From contig NZ_CP022657.1 in assembly GCF_002243515.1 (NCBI RefSeq), positions 1,913,001 through 1,977,000 on the forward strand: a stretch of 64,000 nucleotides of DNA. The letters run 5' to 3'. How positions within the stretch are numbered: the stretch's first letter is position 1; each line of letters begins with the position of its first letter. The notes under the pieces were generated by a model. It was given only the letters and a program-made list of their open reading frames with translations, had not been told where the DNA came from and did no database searches. The position numbers and the translations under genes are program-made. Origin of the DNA: Tumebacillus algifaecis. Its GTDB lineage: Bacteria; Bacillota; Bacilli; Tumebacillales; Tumebacillaceae. Shown one piece after another: positions 1 to 7,656 of this stretch.

Positions 1-95
1 GCGTCAAATTGGACGTTGCGGTGCTGAAAGTGAAGCCTGGCAACGTTACGATCCTCCAGCACAGCGGTATGTTCGAAGTGCTGTTCCCGGAGTAA
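1..95 (+). CDS. C-terminal end of an unidentified protein (partial)
   Basis: An open frame runs from the window edge to a TAA at 93-95, giving 30 residues ending in MFEVLFPE. It is followed at once by a strong terminator, so it is very likely the end of a real gene. The fragment is mostly hydrophobic beta-type sequence with no recognisable motif, so I cannot name the family. Confidence 0.6.
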   Translation, partial: VKLDVAVLKVKPGNVTILQHSGMFEVLFPE

Positions 96-112
96 CTTGA
101 TCTACGTTATAG

Positions 113-145
113 AAAAACAACTCGAGAGCTGCTCGAGTTGTTTTT
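113..145 (+). terminator. Rho-independent terminator
   Basis: AAAAACAACTCGAG and its complement surround a four-base loop and are followed by a T tract. The A-rich left arm also makes it usable for the converging minus-strand gene that ends at 155. Confidence 0.9.
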
Positions 146-154
146 CTTTTTGTC

Positions 155-1117
155 CTATTCTTCTGAGTTGCGCAGTGATTCTAAGATGACCTGCACCTCG
201 TAGCCTGCTTGGAAGTCGTACAGTTGCGCAGACTCGCCTTGCAGCGCGCGCACCAGATTGTGCACGACATTTGTAGAGTCTATATCGTCCGTTTGGAGTG
301 GGAGGATCGGCTCGCCCAATTTGCCGCCCTCAAGTGTTTGCCAATCGGTCAGGCGCAGGGTGCCTGCCGATCCGTATGCGGTGAAGGAGACGCGTTCCGA
401 ACCGGCCAGTTGCGCGAGTCCGTCGTAGAGAACCGGCGTTCCGTCTTCCAGTTCTAACTGGGCGAGGATGCCCGTTTCGGAGCGGGTCGAGTCGGCTGGG
501 AACTCTAGCGTTTTGGAGAGTACGTTGAGCGGCCCGAACACAGTTTGGAGCAAGTGGACAAAGTGCGCGCCCGTTTCCATCACGAACCCGCCTTGTTCAC
601 GACCGCCGACCCAATCGTTTTGTTGCCAAGCACGAGGCCACTGTGGAAAATGGGTGTGCACCTCCAAGCGGCGCAGCGTACCGAGGTAGCCCTCTGCGAG
701 CAAGGTGCGAAATTTGTTGCATCCTTGCGTGTAAGGCAAGGGGAAATTGATGGCATGTAACACGCCTGCCGTCGTTGCCGCTTCCATCATCTCCTTGGCT
801 TCTTGCAACGAGTTGGCCAGCGGTTTTTCACAGAACAGATTTTTGTTGGCAGCCAGAACATCGAGGGCGATGCGGTGGTGGTACTTCGGAGGGACGGCCA
901 GGTAGACGAGATCCAACTCCGCTTCTTGCAACATCGCTTTGTGATCGGTAAACCACGGGATGCCGCCCAGTTCATTCGATTTTTGCATGGCGAGGTCTGC
1001 CAGCACGTCGGTGACCGCCACCACCGTGGTTGCAGGGTGCATGGTGAAGCTTTTGATCAAGCGTTCACCGATCGCGCCAAGTCCGATAATGCCAACTCGA
1101 AAAGGTGTAGTGCTCAT
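155..1117 (-). CDS. Gfo/Idh/MocA family oxidoreductase
   Basis: 320-residue cytoplasmic NAD(P)-dependent oxidoreductase. The N-terminal Rossmann fold has the dinucleotide loop GIIGLGAIG (residues 9-17), and the EKPLA motif at 97-101 supplies the conserved lysine of this superfamily. The C-terminal half is the usual alpha/beta substrate domain. The family acts on sugars, inositols and related polyols; the substrate cannot be told from sequence. The ATG at 1115-1117 has a G-rich Shine-Dalgarno sequence just upstream on the minus strand. The gene stands alone, converges on the fragment at 1-95, and diverges from the PepT-like gene. Confidence 0.88.
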   Translation of the reverse strand: MSTTPFRVGIIGLGAIGERLIKSFTMHPATTVVAVTDVLADLAMQKSNELGGIPWFTDHKAMLQEAELDLVYLAVPPKYHHRIALDVLAANKNLFCEKPLANSLQEAKEMMEAATTAGVLHAINFPLPYTQGCNKFRTLLAEGYLGTLRRLEVHTHFPQWPRAWQQNDWVGGREQGGFVMETGAHFVHLLQTVFGPLNVLSKTLEFPADSTRSETGILAQLELEDGTPVLYDGLAQLAGSERVSFTAYGSAGTLRLTDWQTLEGGKLGEPILPLQTDDIDSTNVVHNLVRALQGESAQLYDFQAGYEVQVILESLRNSEE

Positions 1118-1218
1118 GAGCTATTCCCCCACTCGATATGAAATCTGTTGCTTTTGTTCAATACTACCATTTTTCGAAGATCCCGATAAGCGTGGTCACT
1201 TGTCTTTGCGGCTGAGCC

Positions 1219-1248
1219 GCTTATCCCTGTCAAATTCAGGTCATACTA
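1219..1248 (+). promoter_or_regulatory. Candidate sigma-F promoter of the PepT-like gene
   Basis: GCTTA (1219-1223) and GGTCATACTA (1239-1248), separated by 15 bases, fit the forespore sigma-F consensus GYWTA / GGNNANAHTR at every defined position. The start would fall near 1255, leaving a leader of only about 16 bases that still contains the ribosome binding site. It was found by eye, and CATACTA also satisfies the sigma-G -10 element. Confidence 0.5.
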
Positions 1249-1270
1249 GGTGCTGAAAGGGGGGCTTTGC

Positions 1271-2455
1271 ATGCAATTGAATCAACAGCAGGTGGTCGAT
1301 CGCTTTTTAGAACTCGTCAAAATCGACACACCATCGCATGAGGAGCGGCTGATGGCCGATTATTTGCTGAAGGCGCTAAAGGAATTGGGTCTTGAGGTGC
1401 ATGAGGATAGCGCTGGTGCATTAGCCAGTCATGGAGTGGGGAACGGGACGCTCGAGAGTCTCGGGAAACGGACGCAGACGGGCAACCTGATCGCCAGTTT
1501 GAAAGGCGATCTGGAGGGCGTTCCGCCGCTGATGTTCACCGCCCACATGGACACGGTCGTTTCCAATCGAGGGATCAAGACGGAGATCGACAATGGGGTG
1601 ATCCACACGGATGGCAAAACGATCCTTGGGGCGGACGACCGGGCGGGGATTTGTGCGATTTTGGAAGCGATTCGTTTTTTGAAAGACAATGATGTGAAGC
1701 ATGGAGATTTGCAGTTTGTGTTTACGATTGCAGAGGAGACCGGGCTGTATGGGTCGCTCTATTTGGAAGAAAAGGAGATCAAATCGCAATACGCTTTTGT
1801 GATGGATTCGGGCGGTCCACCCGATACGATCATCACGATGGCACCGACCGAAGTTGATTTTACAGTGCGCATCTATGGAAAAGCGGCGCACAGCGGTGTC
1901 AATCCGGAGGACGGTTTAAACGCGATTTCCGTCGCAGCCGATGCGATCTCCAAGTTAAAGTTGGGGCGAATCGATGACGAGACCACGATCAACATCGGCA
2001 TCATCCAAGGCGGTGAACGCACGAACATCGTCTGTGATCGCTGTGAAATACAAGGGGAGGTCAGAAGCCGAGATGACCAAAAGCTGAGCGAACAGTTGGC
2101 AAAGGTGCGGACCGCCTTTGACTTGGCCGTTCAGAAGTGGGGGGCGAGGATGGATTTTGAAGAGCAGAAAATTTACCTCGGCTTCAATCTGACAGAAGAG
2201 GACGAAGTGGTTCGCCTCGCCATGGAAGGCGTGCGCAGCGCGGGGCTCGAACCGAAATTGGCACCGCGCGGGGGTGGAAGTGATACCAACAATTTTAACG
2301 CCAAAGGCATTCCGGCCGTCAACTTGGGCGTTGGTGCGAATAAGGACCACACGGTCGAGGAAAATCTCAAGGTGCAAGACTTGATCGACGCGACCCGCCT
2401 GGTGATCGGCATCATCCAGACGGCTGCAGAGCGGACGGAGGTAAAATCCTCATGA
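1271..2455 (+). CDS. M20-family peptidase, PepT-like (tripeptidase T-like)
   Basis: 394-residue cytoplasmic metallopeptidase. Metal ligands of the M20 fold are visible: AHMDTV (91-96), ADDRAG (121-126), AEETG (154-158), and late motifs GGGSDTNNFN and HTVEE near the C terminus. It is closest in layout to the PepT-like group (Bacillus YqjE type), which trims small peptides. The start is taken as ATG 1271, seven codons into the longest frame (GTG 1250), because AAAGGGGGG at 1256-1264 sits at proper spacing. Its stop overlaps the next start (ATGA), so it is coupled to the DUF3866 gene. A sigma-F-like promoter upstream suggests forespore expression. Confidence 0.87.
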   Translation: MQLNQQQVVDRFLELVKIDTPSHEERLMADYLLKALKELGLEVHEDSAGALASHGVGNGTLESLGKRTQTGNLIASLKGDLEGVPPLMFTAHMDTVVSNRGIKTEIDNGVIHTDGKTILGADDRAGICAILEAIRFLKDNDVKHGDLQFVFTIAEETGLYGSLYLEEKEIKSQYAFVMDSGGPPDTIITMAPTEVDFTVRIYGKAAHSGVNPEDGLNAISVAADAISKLKLGRIDDETTINIGIIQGGERTNIVCDRCEIQGEVRSRDDQKLSEQLAKVRTAFDLAVQKWGARMDFEEQKIYLGFNLTEEDEVVRLAMEGVRSAGLEPKLAPRGGGSDTNNFNAKGIPAVNLGVGANKDHTVEENLKVQDLIDATRLVIGIIQTAAERTEVKSS

Positions 2456-3615
2456 AGCGAAGATTCGAGCGAGGCACTGTCAGGGCGGTGATCGGCGAAA
2501 TGGGAGGTGGCCGGGAATTGCTCGTGGACCTCAACGGCAAGAGCGAGCGTGCCTTTGAAGAACAGGACGTGTGTGTGCGGGCTGAAGTTGGCGATACCGT
2601 TTTGCTCAACACGACAGGTGTCCGGCTTGGTCTTGGCACAGGAGGAGTGCATTTTGTCGTCAGCGCATGGGAAAAAGCGGGCTTGGGCAACCACGATGCA
2701 ACCGAGTTGCCCGGCCACATCATGAAACTGCGCTATACACCATTGCAGCGGGCGGTGCATGCGGTCGAGGAGCAGGATCATCCACTGCATGAACACATTG
2801 TTGCGCACGAGTCGCTGGATCATGTCCCTGTAGTGATTTGCGAACTGCACTCGATGGTACCGGCAGTCGCCATGTCGCTGCAATATGAGTTGAAGCAGAG
2901 CGGTCAGGCGCCATGCAGGATCGCGTATGTGATGACAGACGGAGCGGCGTTGCCGATCGCTTTTTCCAAGACGGTGCGCGCCTTGAAAGAACTCGGGTTG
3001 CTCAGCGGCACCGTCACCGTAGGACATGCATATGGCGGCGATCTGGAAGCGGTCAACCTCTACTCAGGACTGCTGGCAGCGAAACACGCGATGGAAGCGG
3101 ACGTGATCATCGTCGCGATGGGGCCGGGCATCGTCGGCACCGCCACCAAATACGGTCACACCGGGATCGAAGTCGGGCAGGTGGTCAATGCGGTGCATAC
3201 GCTCGGGGGTGATCCGATCGTCGTGCCGCGCCTTTCGTTTGCCGATCCGCGACCACGCCATCAAGGTATCTCACACCACACCCTGACCGCGTTAGGACAG
3301 GTCGCGCTCGCCAAAGCCACCGTTCCGCTCCCCAATCTGACAGACGAAGAGACGGCTCAGATCTTCAAGCAGATCAGGAGCGCCAATCTGCATGACAAGC
3401 ACCAACTTGTCGGGGTCAGCGGAAGGTCGATACTGGACGCGGCCAACCATTTTCAAGTACCATTGAGGACGATGGGGCGCACGCTGCAAGAAGATCCTGC
3501 CTTTTTCTTTGCGGCGGGGGCAGCGGGCGAATGGACGTCCCGCCTCATCAAAAAACCGCTCCGGCATCATGCCGTGCGGTCTTCTGCAGGTGCGTTGTTG
3601 GCCGATAAAAACTGA
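2452..3615 (+). CDS. DUF3866 family protein
   Basis: 387 residues, matching my memory of the DUF3866 family, which has no assigned function and occurs in spore-forming Bacillota near nudF and spoIIM. The N-terminal 60 residues look like a small beta barrel (RGTVRAVIGEMGGGRELLVDL). The centre carries glycine-rich stretches (MGPGIVGTATKYGHTG) that resemble a nucleotide or cofactor loop. No signal peptide or membrane segment is seen. It overlaps the PepT-like stop by four bases, so the two are probably translated together. Confidence 0.8.
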   Translation: MKRRFERGTVRAVIGEMGGGRELLVDLNGKSERAFEEQDVCVRAEVGDTVLLNTTGVRLGLGTGGVHFVVSAWEKAGLGNHDATELPGHIMKLRYTPLQRAVHAVEEQDHPLHEHIVAHESLDHVPVVICELHSMVPAVAMSLQYELKQSGQAPCRIAYVMTDGAALPIAFSKTVRALKELGLLSGTVTVGHAYGGDLEAVNLYSGLLAAKHAMEADVIIVAMGPGIVGTATKYGHTGIEVGQVVNAVHTLGGDPIVVPRLSFADPRPRHQGISHHTLTALGQVALAKATVPLPNLTDEETAQIFKQIRSANLHDKHQLVGVSGRSILDAANHFQVPLRTMGRTLQEDPAFFFAAGAAGEWTSRLIKKPLRHHAVRSSAGALLADKN

Positions 3616-3807
3616 CTGAGCGTCGCGTTGCTGTTGCTTGCGATCGTGCGGAGGACAGCGCGAATCTCCCATGCTCTGCCAACCAGACGCAACCTGTTTT
3701 CTGTCATGTACGTTTTGACCATAAGGGTTGTCCCTCCCGAACTGACTATGATGTTCTCAGTCTATTCCGGGAGTAGAAGCGATATACCAAGCGGAGGAGG
3801 AGAAAAG

Positions 3808-4365
3808 TTGTCTCACGATCATTTGATAGAAAAGACGCTGTCTTCGAAGACGATTTACGAAGGCAAGGTCATCGATCTCACCGTGCAGACGGTGCAGTTG
3901 CCAAACGGAAAAGAAGCGCTGCGCGAAGTGGTGCTGCATCCGGGCGCGGTGACGGTGCTGGCGATTACCGACGAGGACAAAATTCTGCTGGTCAGCCAAT
4001 TTCGCAAACCGACAGAGCGCGTGCTGATCGAAACTCCAGCCGGGAAACTGGAGCGCGGCGAGAATCCGCTGGAGTCGGCGAAGCGTGAATTGGAAGAAGA
4101 GACGGGGTATGTTGCGAAGGAATGGAAACATCTCGCCTCTTTTTACACGTCGCCAGGTTTTGCCGATGAACTGATGCACGCCTATGTGGCGACCGGTCTT
4201 ACGCTGACGAAGCAAAACCTCGATGATGACGAATTTTTAGACGTGCTCGCAGTGACGGCAGATGAGGTCCAGCAGATGATCGCTGACGGGCAGATCTACG
4301 ACGCCAAAACGCTGGCTTGTGTCTACTGGTGGCTTCGTGAGCGGGCGTTGCAGGGGAAAGCGTAA
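3808..4365 (+). CDS. nudF: NUDIX hydrolase, ADP-ribose pyrophosphatase
   Basis: 185-residue enzyme that cleaves ADP-ribose to AMP and ribose 5-phosphate. A complete Nudix box spans residues 79-101 (G79, E85, R93-E94, E97-E98, G100), and the proline-containing loop and FYTSPGFADE segment after it are typical of the ADP-ribose group. The start is a TTG at 3808 after GGAGGAGGAG; the longer frame from 3628 has no ribosome binding site and a non-conserved N terminus. It ends three bases before the EndoQ-like gene, and nudF close to spoIIM and fur matches Bacillus. Confidence 0.88.
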   Translation: MSHDHLIEKTLSSKTIYEGKVIDLTVQTVQLPNGKEALREVVLHPGAVTVLAITDEDKILLVSQFRKPTERVLIETPAGKLERGENPLESAKRELEEETGYVAKEWKHLASFYTSPGFADELMHAYVATGLTLTKQNLDDDEFLDVLAVTADEVQQMIADGQIYDAKTLACVYWWLRERALQGKA

Positions 4366-4368
4366 GCG

Positions 4369-5556
4369 ATGACCACGGAGCTTCGCGAATACTTCTTAGA
4401 CCTACATATCCACATCGGGCGCACGAAAGACGGGCGTCCTGTGAAAATAACAGCGGGGAAAGACCTGACTTTTTTTGAAATCATCCGCGAGGCGGCCGAC
4501 CGCAAAGGTGTAGGGATCATCGGGATCATCGACGCGGTATCGCCGCCCGTATTAGATGAGATCGAAGCGTTTGTTCGCGAGGGGATCATGACGGAGTTGC
4601 CGGGAGGTGGCTACGACTATCAGGGTCGGACGACGCTGTTGCTCGGTGCGGAAGTGGAGACATCGGGACCGCATGGTGGGGCCGCACATTTCGGGATCTG
4701 GATGCGGGACATCACCGCGATGCGCGAGTTTTCTGACTGGTTGGGCGAGCGGGTCACCAATCGAGTGCTGTCCTCACAGCGCGCGCGCTGTACCTCGTTC
4801 GAACTGCAAGCAAAGTGCACGGAGCTAGGTGGCCTGTTTATCATCAACCATGCCTTCACGCCGCACAAAAGCGTACTCGGCAACTGCGTACCTCGCCTGT
4901 CGGAGATGGTGGAACTGGAACAGGTGACCGCTTTGGAACTTGGACTTTCAGCCGACTCTGCGATGGCCGACCTGTTTTCGGAGCTGTCAGACATCACGTT
5001 CGTCTCCAACTCCGATGCGCATTCCCTGGCCAAGATTGGGCGAGAGTACAACAAAGTCAGACTGGCCGCCCCTACTTTTTCAGAAGTGAAAAAAGCGCTC
5101 TTGCGGCAGGAGGGGCGCGAGGTGGTCGCCAACTATGGACTCGATCCGCTACTCGGCAAATACCATCGCACGTACTGCCTCGCCTGTGACGAGCTGCTCG
5201 ATACGGCGACGATCCAAAACTTGTCCTGCCCGGCATGTGGTGGAACGAAAATTGTGCGCGGAGTGCTCGACCGCATCCGCTCCATTGCGAACCGCACAGA
5301 GCCGATGCACCCGCCGCACCGCCCACCTTACTTCTATCAAATTCCGCTCGATTTCATCCCGAAGGTCGGCAAAAAGACGATCGACAAGCTACTCGACCAT
5401 TTTGGCACCGAGATGAACGTCCTGCATCGAGCGACCGAAGAGCAGTTGCATGAGGTGGTAGGACCCAAGATCGCGCGGGACATCGTGCTCGCGCGCGCTG
5501 GACAACTTGCGATCGCCACGGGCGGTGGCGGAATCTACGGAAAAATCCTCTCCTGA
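4369..5556 (+). CDS. Endonuclease Q-like protein (PHP domain plus zinc finger)
   Basis: 395 residues. The PHP metal-dependent phosphoesterase domain starts at DLHIH (11-15) and includes NSDAH (214-218). It is followed by a four-cysteine zinc finger (C270, C273, C287, C290) and a helix-hairpin-helix-like C terminus (IPKVGKKTIDKLLDHFG). This order is that of EndoQ, a DNA repair endonuclease that nicks 5-prime of deaminated bases and abasic sites in archaea and some bacteria. The repair role here is inferred from the family. It lies directly behind nudF in the same run. Confidence 0.85.
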   Translation: MTTELREYFLDLHIHIGRTKDGRPVKITAGKDLTFFEIIREAADRKGVGIIGIIDAVSPPVLDEIEAFVREGIMTELPGGGYDYQGRTTLLLGAEVETSGPHGGAAHFGIWMRDITAMREFSDWLGERVTNRVLSSQRARCTSFELQAKCTELGGLFIINHAFTPHKSVLGNCVPRLSEMVELEQVTALELGLSADSAMADLFSELSDITFVSNSDAHSLAKIGREYNKVRLAAPTFSEVKKALLRQEGREVVANYGLDPLLGKYHRTYCLACDELLDTATIQNLSCPACGGTKIVRGVLDRIRSIANRTEPMHPPHRPPYFYQIPLDFIPKVGKKTIDKLLDHFGTEMNVLHRATEEQLHEVVGPKIARDIVLARAGQLAIATGGGGIYGKILS

Positions 5557-5574
5557 AAGCAGAGTCGATCAGAT

Positions 5575-5603
5575 TCATAGTCTTGCATCCTCCGACATAG
5601 ACT
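5575..5603 (+). promoter_or_regulatory. Candidate sigma-E promoter of spoIIM
   Basis: TCATAGT (5575-5581) and CATAGACT (5596-5603), 14 bases apart, each differ at one position from the mother-cell sigma-E consensus KMATATT / CATACANT. spoIIM is sigma-E dependent in Bacillus. The predicted start is near 5610. Confidence 0.5.
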
Positions 5604-5626
5604 GTAGCATCGGACAAGTCGGAGGA
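5588..5626 (+). promoter_or_regulatory. Inverted repeat overlapping the spoIIM ribosome binding site
   Basis: TCCTCCGAC (5588-5596) is exactly complementary to GTCGGAGGA (5618-5626), which includes the first part of the spoIIM Shine-Dalgarno tract (5621-5633). The left arm lies upstream of the predicted sigma-E start, so only transcripts reading in from nudF/EndoQ would form the stem. See findings. Confidence 0.5.
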
Positions 5627-5639
5627 GGAGGGGCTAGCT

Positions 5640-6290
5640 ATGTTTGGCGACTGGAAACAAGCATCGTCCTTATACATGCGGGATCACCTAAGTTTGTTTG
5701 TCTTCACATCGGTGCTTTTTATGATCGGGGTGCTGTTTGGCGCCATCGTCGTCGGTGCTTTGGCTGAGGACCAGGTGACCTCGCTCAATGAATCATTAAA
5801 AGGTTTTTTCAATGCGATTTCTCTTGATCAGACAGGCACCACCGCGTCGGAGATCACCTGGCATTCGGCAGCATCTTTCCTGAAGACGGTCGGTCTACTC
5901 TGGATCTTGGGAATGTCGATCATCGGACTGCCTGTCATCGTCATCTATATTTTTATCAAAGGATTTGTCGTCGGCTTTTCGGTCGGCGTGATCGTGTCGC
6001 AGTTCAAAGGGCAGGGCCTGCTGTTTGCACTGGCTGCGATCTTGCCACAAAATTTAATCTACGTTCCGGCGCTGATCTTGTGCGGTGTGGCGGGGATCTC
6101 CTTTTCCTTGATGCTGGTCCGCAGCAGATTTACCCATCAGCAGCGCGGCGGTGCCGGAACGTTGCTCTATCGAAATTTTCTCTCGTACACCGGGCTGATC
6201 GCGGCGGTCGCCGTCGTGATGGTCGTGGCGGCCTTCGTAGAAGGCTATCTCTCGCCGTCGTTGATGCGATTGATCGTGCCGCAGGTGTAG
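5640..6290 (+). CDS. spoIIM: Stage II sporulation protein M
   Basis: 216-residue membrane protein with about five hydrophobic segments (near residues 20-45, 85-110, 115-140, 140-160 and 180-205). SpoIIM works with SpoIID and SpoIIP in the DMP complex, which remodels septal peptidoglycan and drives engulfment of the forespore by the mother cell. The short N-terminal cytoplasmic piece and the KGFVVGFSVG stretch are typical. ATG 5640 follows a long GGAGGAGGAGGGG tract. Position before fur matches the Bacillus order. Confidence 0.9.
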   Translation: MFGDWKQASSLYMRDHLSLFVFTSVLFMIGVLFGAIVVGALAEDQVTSLNESLKGFFNAISLDQTGTTASEITWHSAASFLKTVGLLWILGMSIIGLPVIVIYIFIKGFVVGFSVGVIVSQFKGQGLLFALAAILPQNLIYVPALILCGVAGISFSLMLVRSRFTHQQRGGAGTLLYRNFLSYTGLIAAVAVVMVVAAFVEGYLSPSLMRLIVPQV

Positions 6291-6313
6291 AAGGCAAGGA
6301 GCGTTACTGACTG

Positions 6314-6655
6314 ATGAGCCGTATGTTTACTGTGATCAATGAAGAATTTGAGTGCTTGAACTGCAAAACGCAGGTCAAACCATTAGCGCAAGGATCTTGC
6401 CGCAACCACTGCCCCAACTGTTTTCACTCGTTGCACCTCGACATCAATCCGGGGGATCGGGCGGCCAATTGCGGCGGCATGCTTGTGCCGATCGGCTTTG
6501 AAGAGCATAAGAAAAAGGGGCACATGGTCATCCACCGCTGCCAAGCGTGCGGACATGTCGGTCGCAACAAACTCGCATTCGACGACCCGGTGCAACCAGA
6601 TTCGTTCGACGAGATGGTAAAATTGATCCAAAAATTCTCCTATCAGCAATTCTAA
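6314..6655 (+). CDS. RNHCP domain-containing zinc-ribbon protein
   Basis: 113 residues. The signature RNHCP occurs at residues 30-34, with cysteine pairs at C14/C17, C33/C36 and in HRCQACGH, so two zinc-binding knuckles are likely. The family is small and widespread and has no settled function; nucleic-acid binding is only a guess from the zinc ribbons. It begins 23 bases after spoIIM, so co-transcription is likely, and a terminator follows. Confidence 0.8.
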   Translation: MSRMFTVINEEFECLNCKTQVKPLAQGSCRNHCPNCFHSLHLDINPGDRAANCGGMLVPIGFEEHKKKGHMVIHRCQACGHVGRNKLAFDDPVQPDSFDEMVKLIQKFSYQQF

Positions 6656-6684
6656 ACGGTACAGAAAATTGGAAAATGCTAACT

Positions 6685-6740
6685 GCTCCCATTCTGAGAA
6701 GTCGAACCTAGACTTACGAAGAAGCGGGAGCGATTTTTTT
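6685..6740 (+). terminator. Rho-independent terminator after the RNHCP gene
   Basis: GCTCCC (6685-6690) pairs with GGGAGC (6726-6731), with an inner stem AAGTC/GACTT around 6699-6715, then a run of T at 6734-6740. Confidence 0.7.
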
Positions 6741-6920
6741 GGAGGCATAAGTAAAAGCTGACCGAACGAGGCCAGCACATCGTGTACCTTGCTGTGGTTG
6801 ACATCGCAAACGCTCTGCCGTCCGACTCGCATTACGAGGTGTAGAGGCGGTCCAAAAAACGGTAAAAAACCTGCTCAAGCGGTTAGCGTAGGAGGGACAG
6901 TTTCGACGGCTGGCAAAAGT
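6741..6920. other. Intergenic stretch with no supported gene
   Basis: Between the RNHCP terminator and the fur promoter I find only a short plus-strand reading frame (about 6752-6844, ending LPSDSHYEV) with no start codon plus ribosome binding site. It may be a gene remnant. In B. subtilis a small gene, yqkK, lies in this neighbourhood, but I see no recognisable equivalent. Confidence 0.4.
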
Positions 6921-6949
6921 TTGACACGTCTAAAACGGTTGAATATAAT
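6921..6949 (+). promoter_or_regulatory. Sigma-A promoter of fur
   Basis: TTGACA (6921-6926) and TATAAT (6944-6949), separated by exactly 17 bases, are a perfect consensus promoter. The start is expected near 6956, about 47 bases before the fur ATG. I did not see a clear Fur box here. Confidence 0.85.
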
Positions 6950-7002
6950 AAGGAAGGATTTAGACAATTGGATGTTAACAAAACCGCTAAGGGGGGCAGG
7001 AG

Positions 7003-7446
7003 ATGCAAGAGAGACTCGAACAGATCAAAAAACAACTCCACTCGGAGCAGTTTAAGCTGACCCCTCAGCGCGAGGCGACTCTTCGTGTGCTTTTGGAAAA
7101 TGAAGAGAGCCATCTGAGTGCGGAAGAGATTTTCATGCTGGTCAAGCAAAAGTCGCCCGACATCGGCCTTGCAACTGTCTACCGAACTCTCGACCTGCTT
7201 TGCGATTTGAAGATCATCGAGAAGCTAAACTTCGGTGACGGTGTGGCACGCTACGAATTCCGCACCGACGACCATCCGCACCACCATCATCATTTGATCT
7301 GCCTAAAGTGCGGCTCATTGTCGGAGATCGAAGACATGCTCGACGATCTTGAGGAACGGGTCGAGCGCGATCACAAGTTTAAAATTGTCGATCATCGTGT
7401 CAGCTTTCTTGGCTATTGCGAAAATTGCCAGAGTGAAGCGGAGTAA
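7003..7446 (+). CDS. fur: Ferric uptake regulator family transcription factor
   Basis: 147-residue metal-dependent repressor. The winged helix includes the recognition segment GLATVYRTLD (55-64), followed by the dimerisation domain with the histidine-rich stretch HPHHHHH (91-97) and two structural zinc pairs, C100/C103 and C139/C142. Fur, PerR and Zur share this layout; position beside spoIIM, yqzK and xerD argues for Fur itself. ATG 7003 follows GGGGGGCAGGAG. It is transcribed from a perfect sigma-A promoter. Confidence 0.9.
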   Translation: MQERLEQIKKQLHSEQFKLTPQREATLRVLLENEESHLSAEEIFMLVKQKSPDIGLATVYRTLDLLCDLKIIEKLNFGDGVARYEFRTDDHPHHHHHLICLKCGSLSEIEDMLDDLEERVERDHKFKIVDHRVSFLGYCENCQSEAE

Positions 7447-7447
7447 C

Positions 7448-7508
7448 CCTGCAAAAAGTTGCCTGCAATTTTTGTAGACTGTGCTAAAATTTGCAGAGCG
7501 ATTGCAGG
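7448..7508 (+). promoter_or_regulatory. Candidate upstream activating dyads for ald
   Basis: CCTGCAA occurs at 7448-7454 and 7462-7468. Its complement occurs as TTGCAG at 7491-7496 and TTGCAGG at 7502-7508, forming two nested inverted pairs. The centre is about 120 bases before the -12 element of the sigma-54-type promoter, a normal distance for an enhancer-binding protein site. No T tract follows, so a fur terminator is less likely. Confidence 0.45.
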
Positions 7509-7567
7509 CTCCGTATCCTCTTTTCTGCTTGATGTCAGACTAAATCGGTACTTAGTTGGACAAGTTT

Positions 7568-7586
7568 CCAAGTTGAATCAACTTGG
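7568..7586 (+). promoter_or_regulatory. Perfect palindrome overlapping the -24 element of ald
   Basis: CCAAGTTGA and TCAACTTGG flank a single central A. The right arm shares TTGG with the -24 element at 7583-7586. It could be an operator for a repressor or for a metabolite-sensing regulator. Confidence 0.45.
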
Positions 7587-7600
7587 CATATTTATTGCAT
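7583..7600 (+). promoter_or_regulatory. Sigma-54 (SigL) type promoter of ald
   Basis: TTGGCATATTTATTGCAT contains the invariant GG (7585-7586) and GC (7597-7598) exactly 10 bases apart and matches TTGGCAC-N5-TTGCA except at one base. Transcription would start near 7610, about 47 bases before the ald ATG. No good sigma-A alternative is seen; TTGAAT to CATAAT has a 19-base spacer. Confidence 0.65.
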
Positions 7601-7656
7601 AATGAATCAGTGTGAATGGACGAGCAATGCTCGCAACTAAGGGGGCCTACATAATT

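Noticed and set aside
6789-7055. An 88-codon frame reading into fur.
   Set aside because: It overlaps the fur promoter and start in another frame and has no ribosome binding site.
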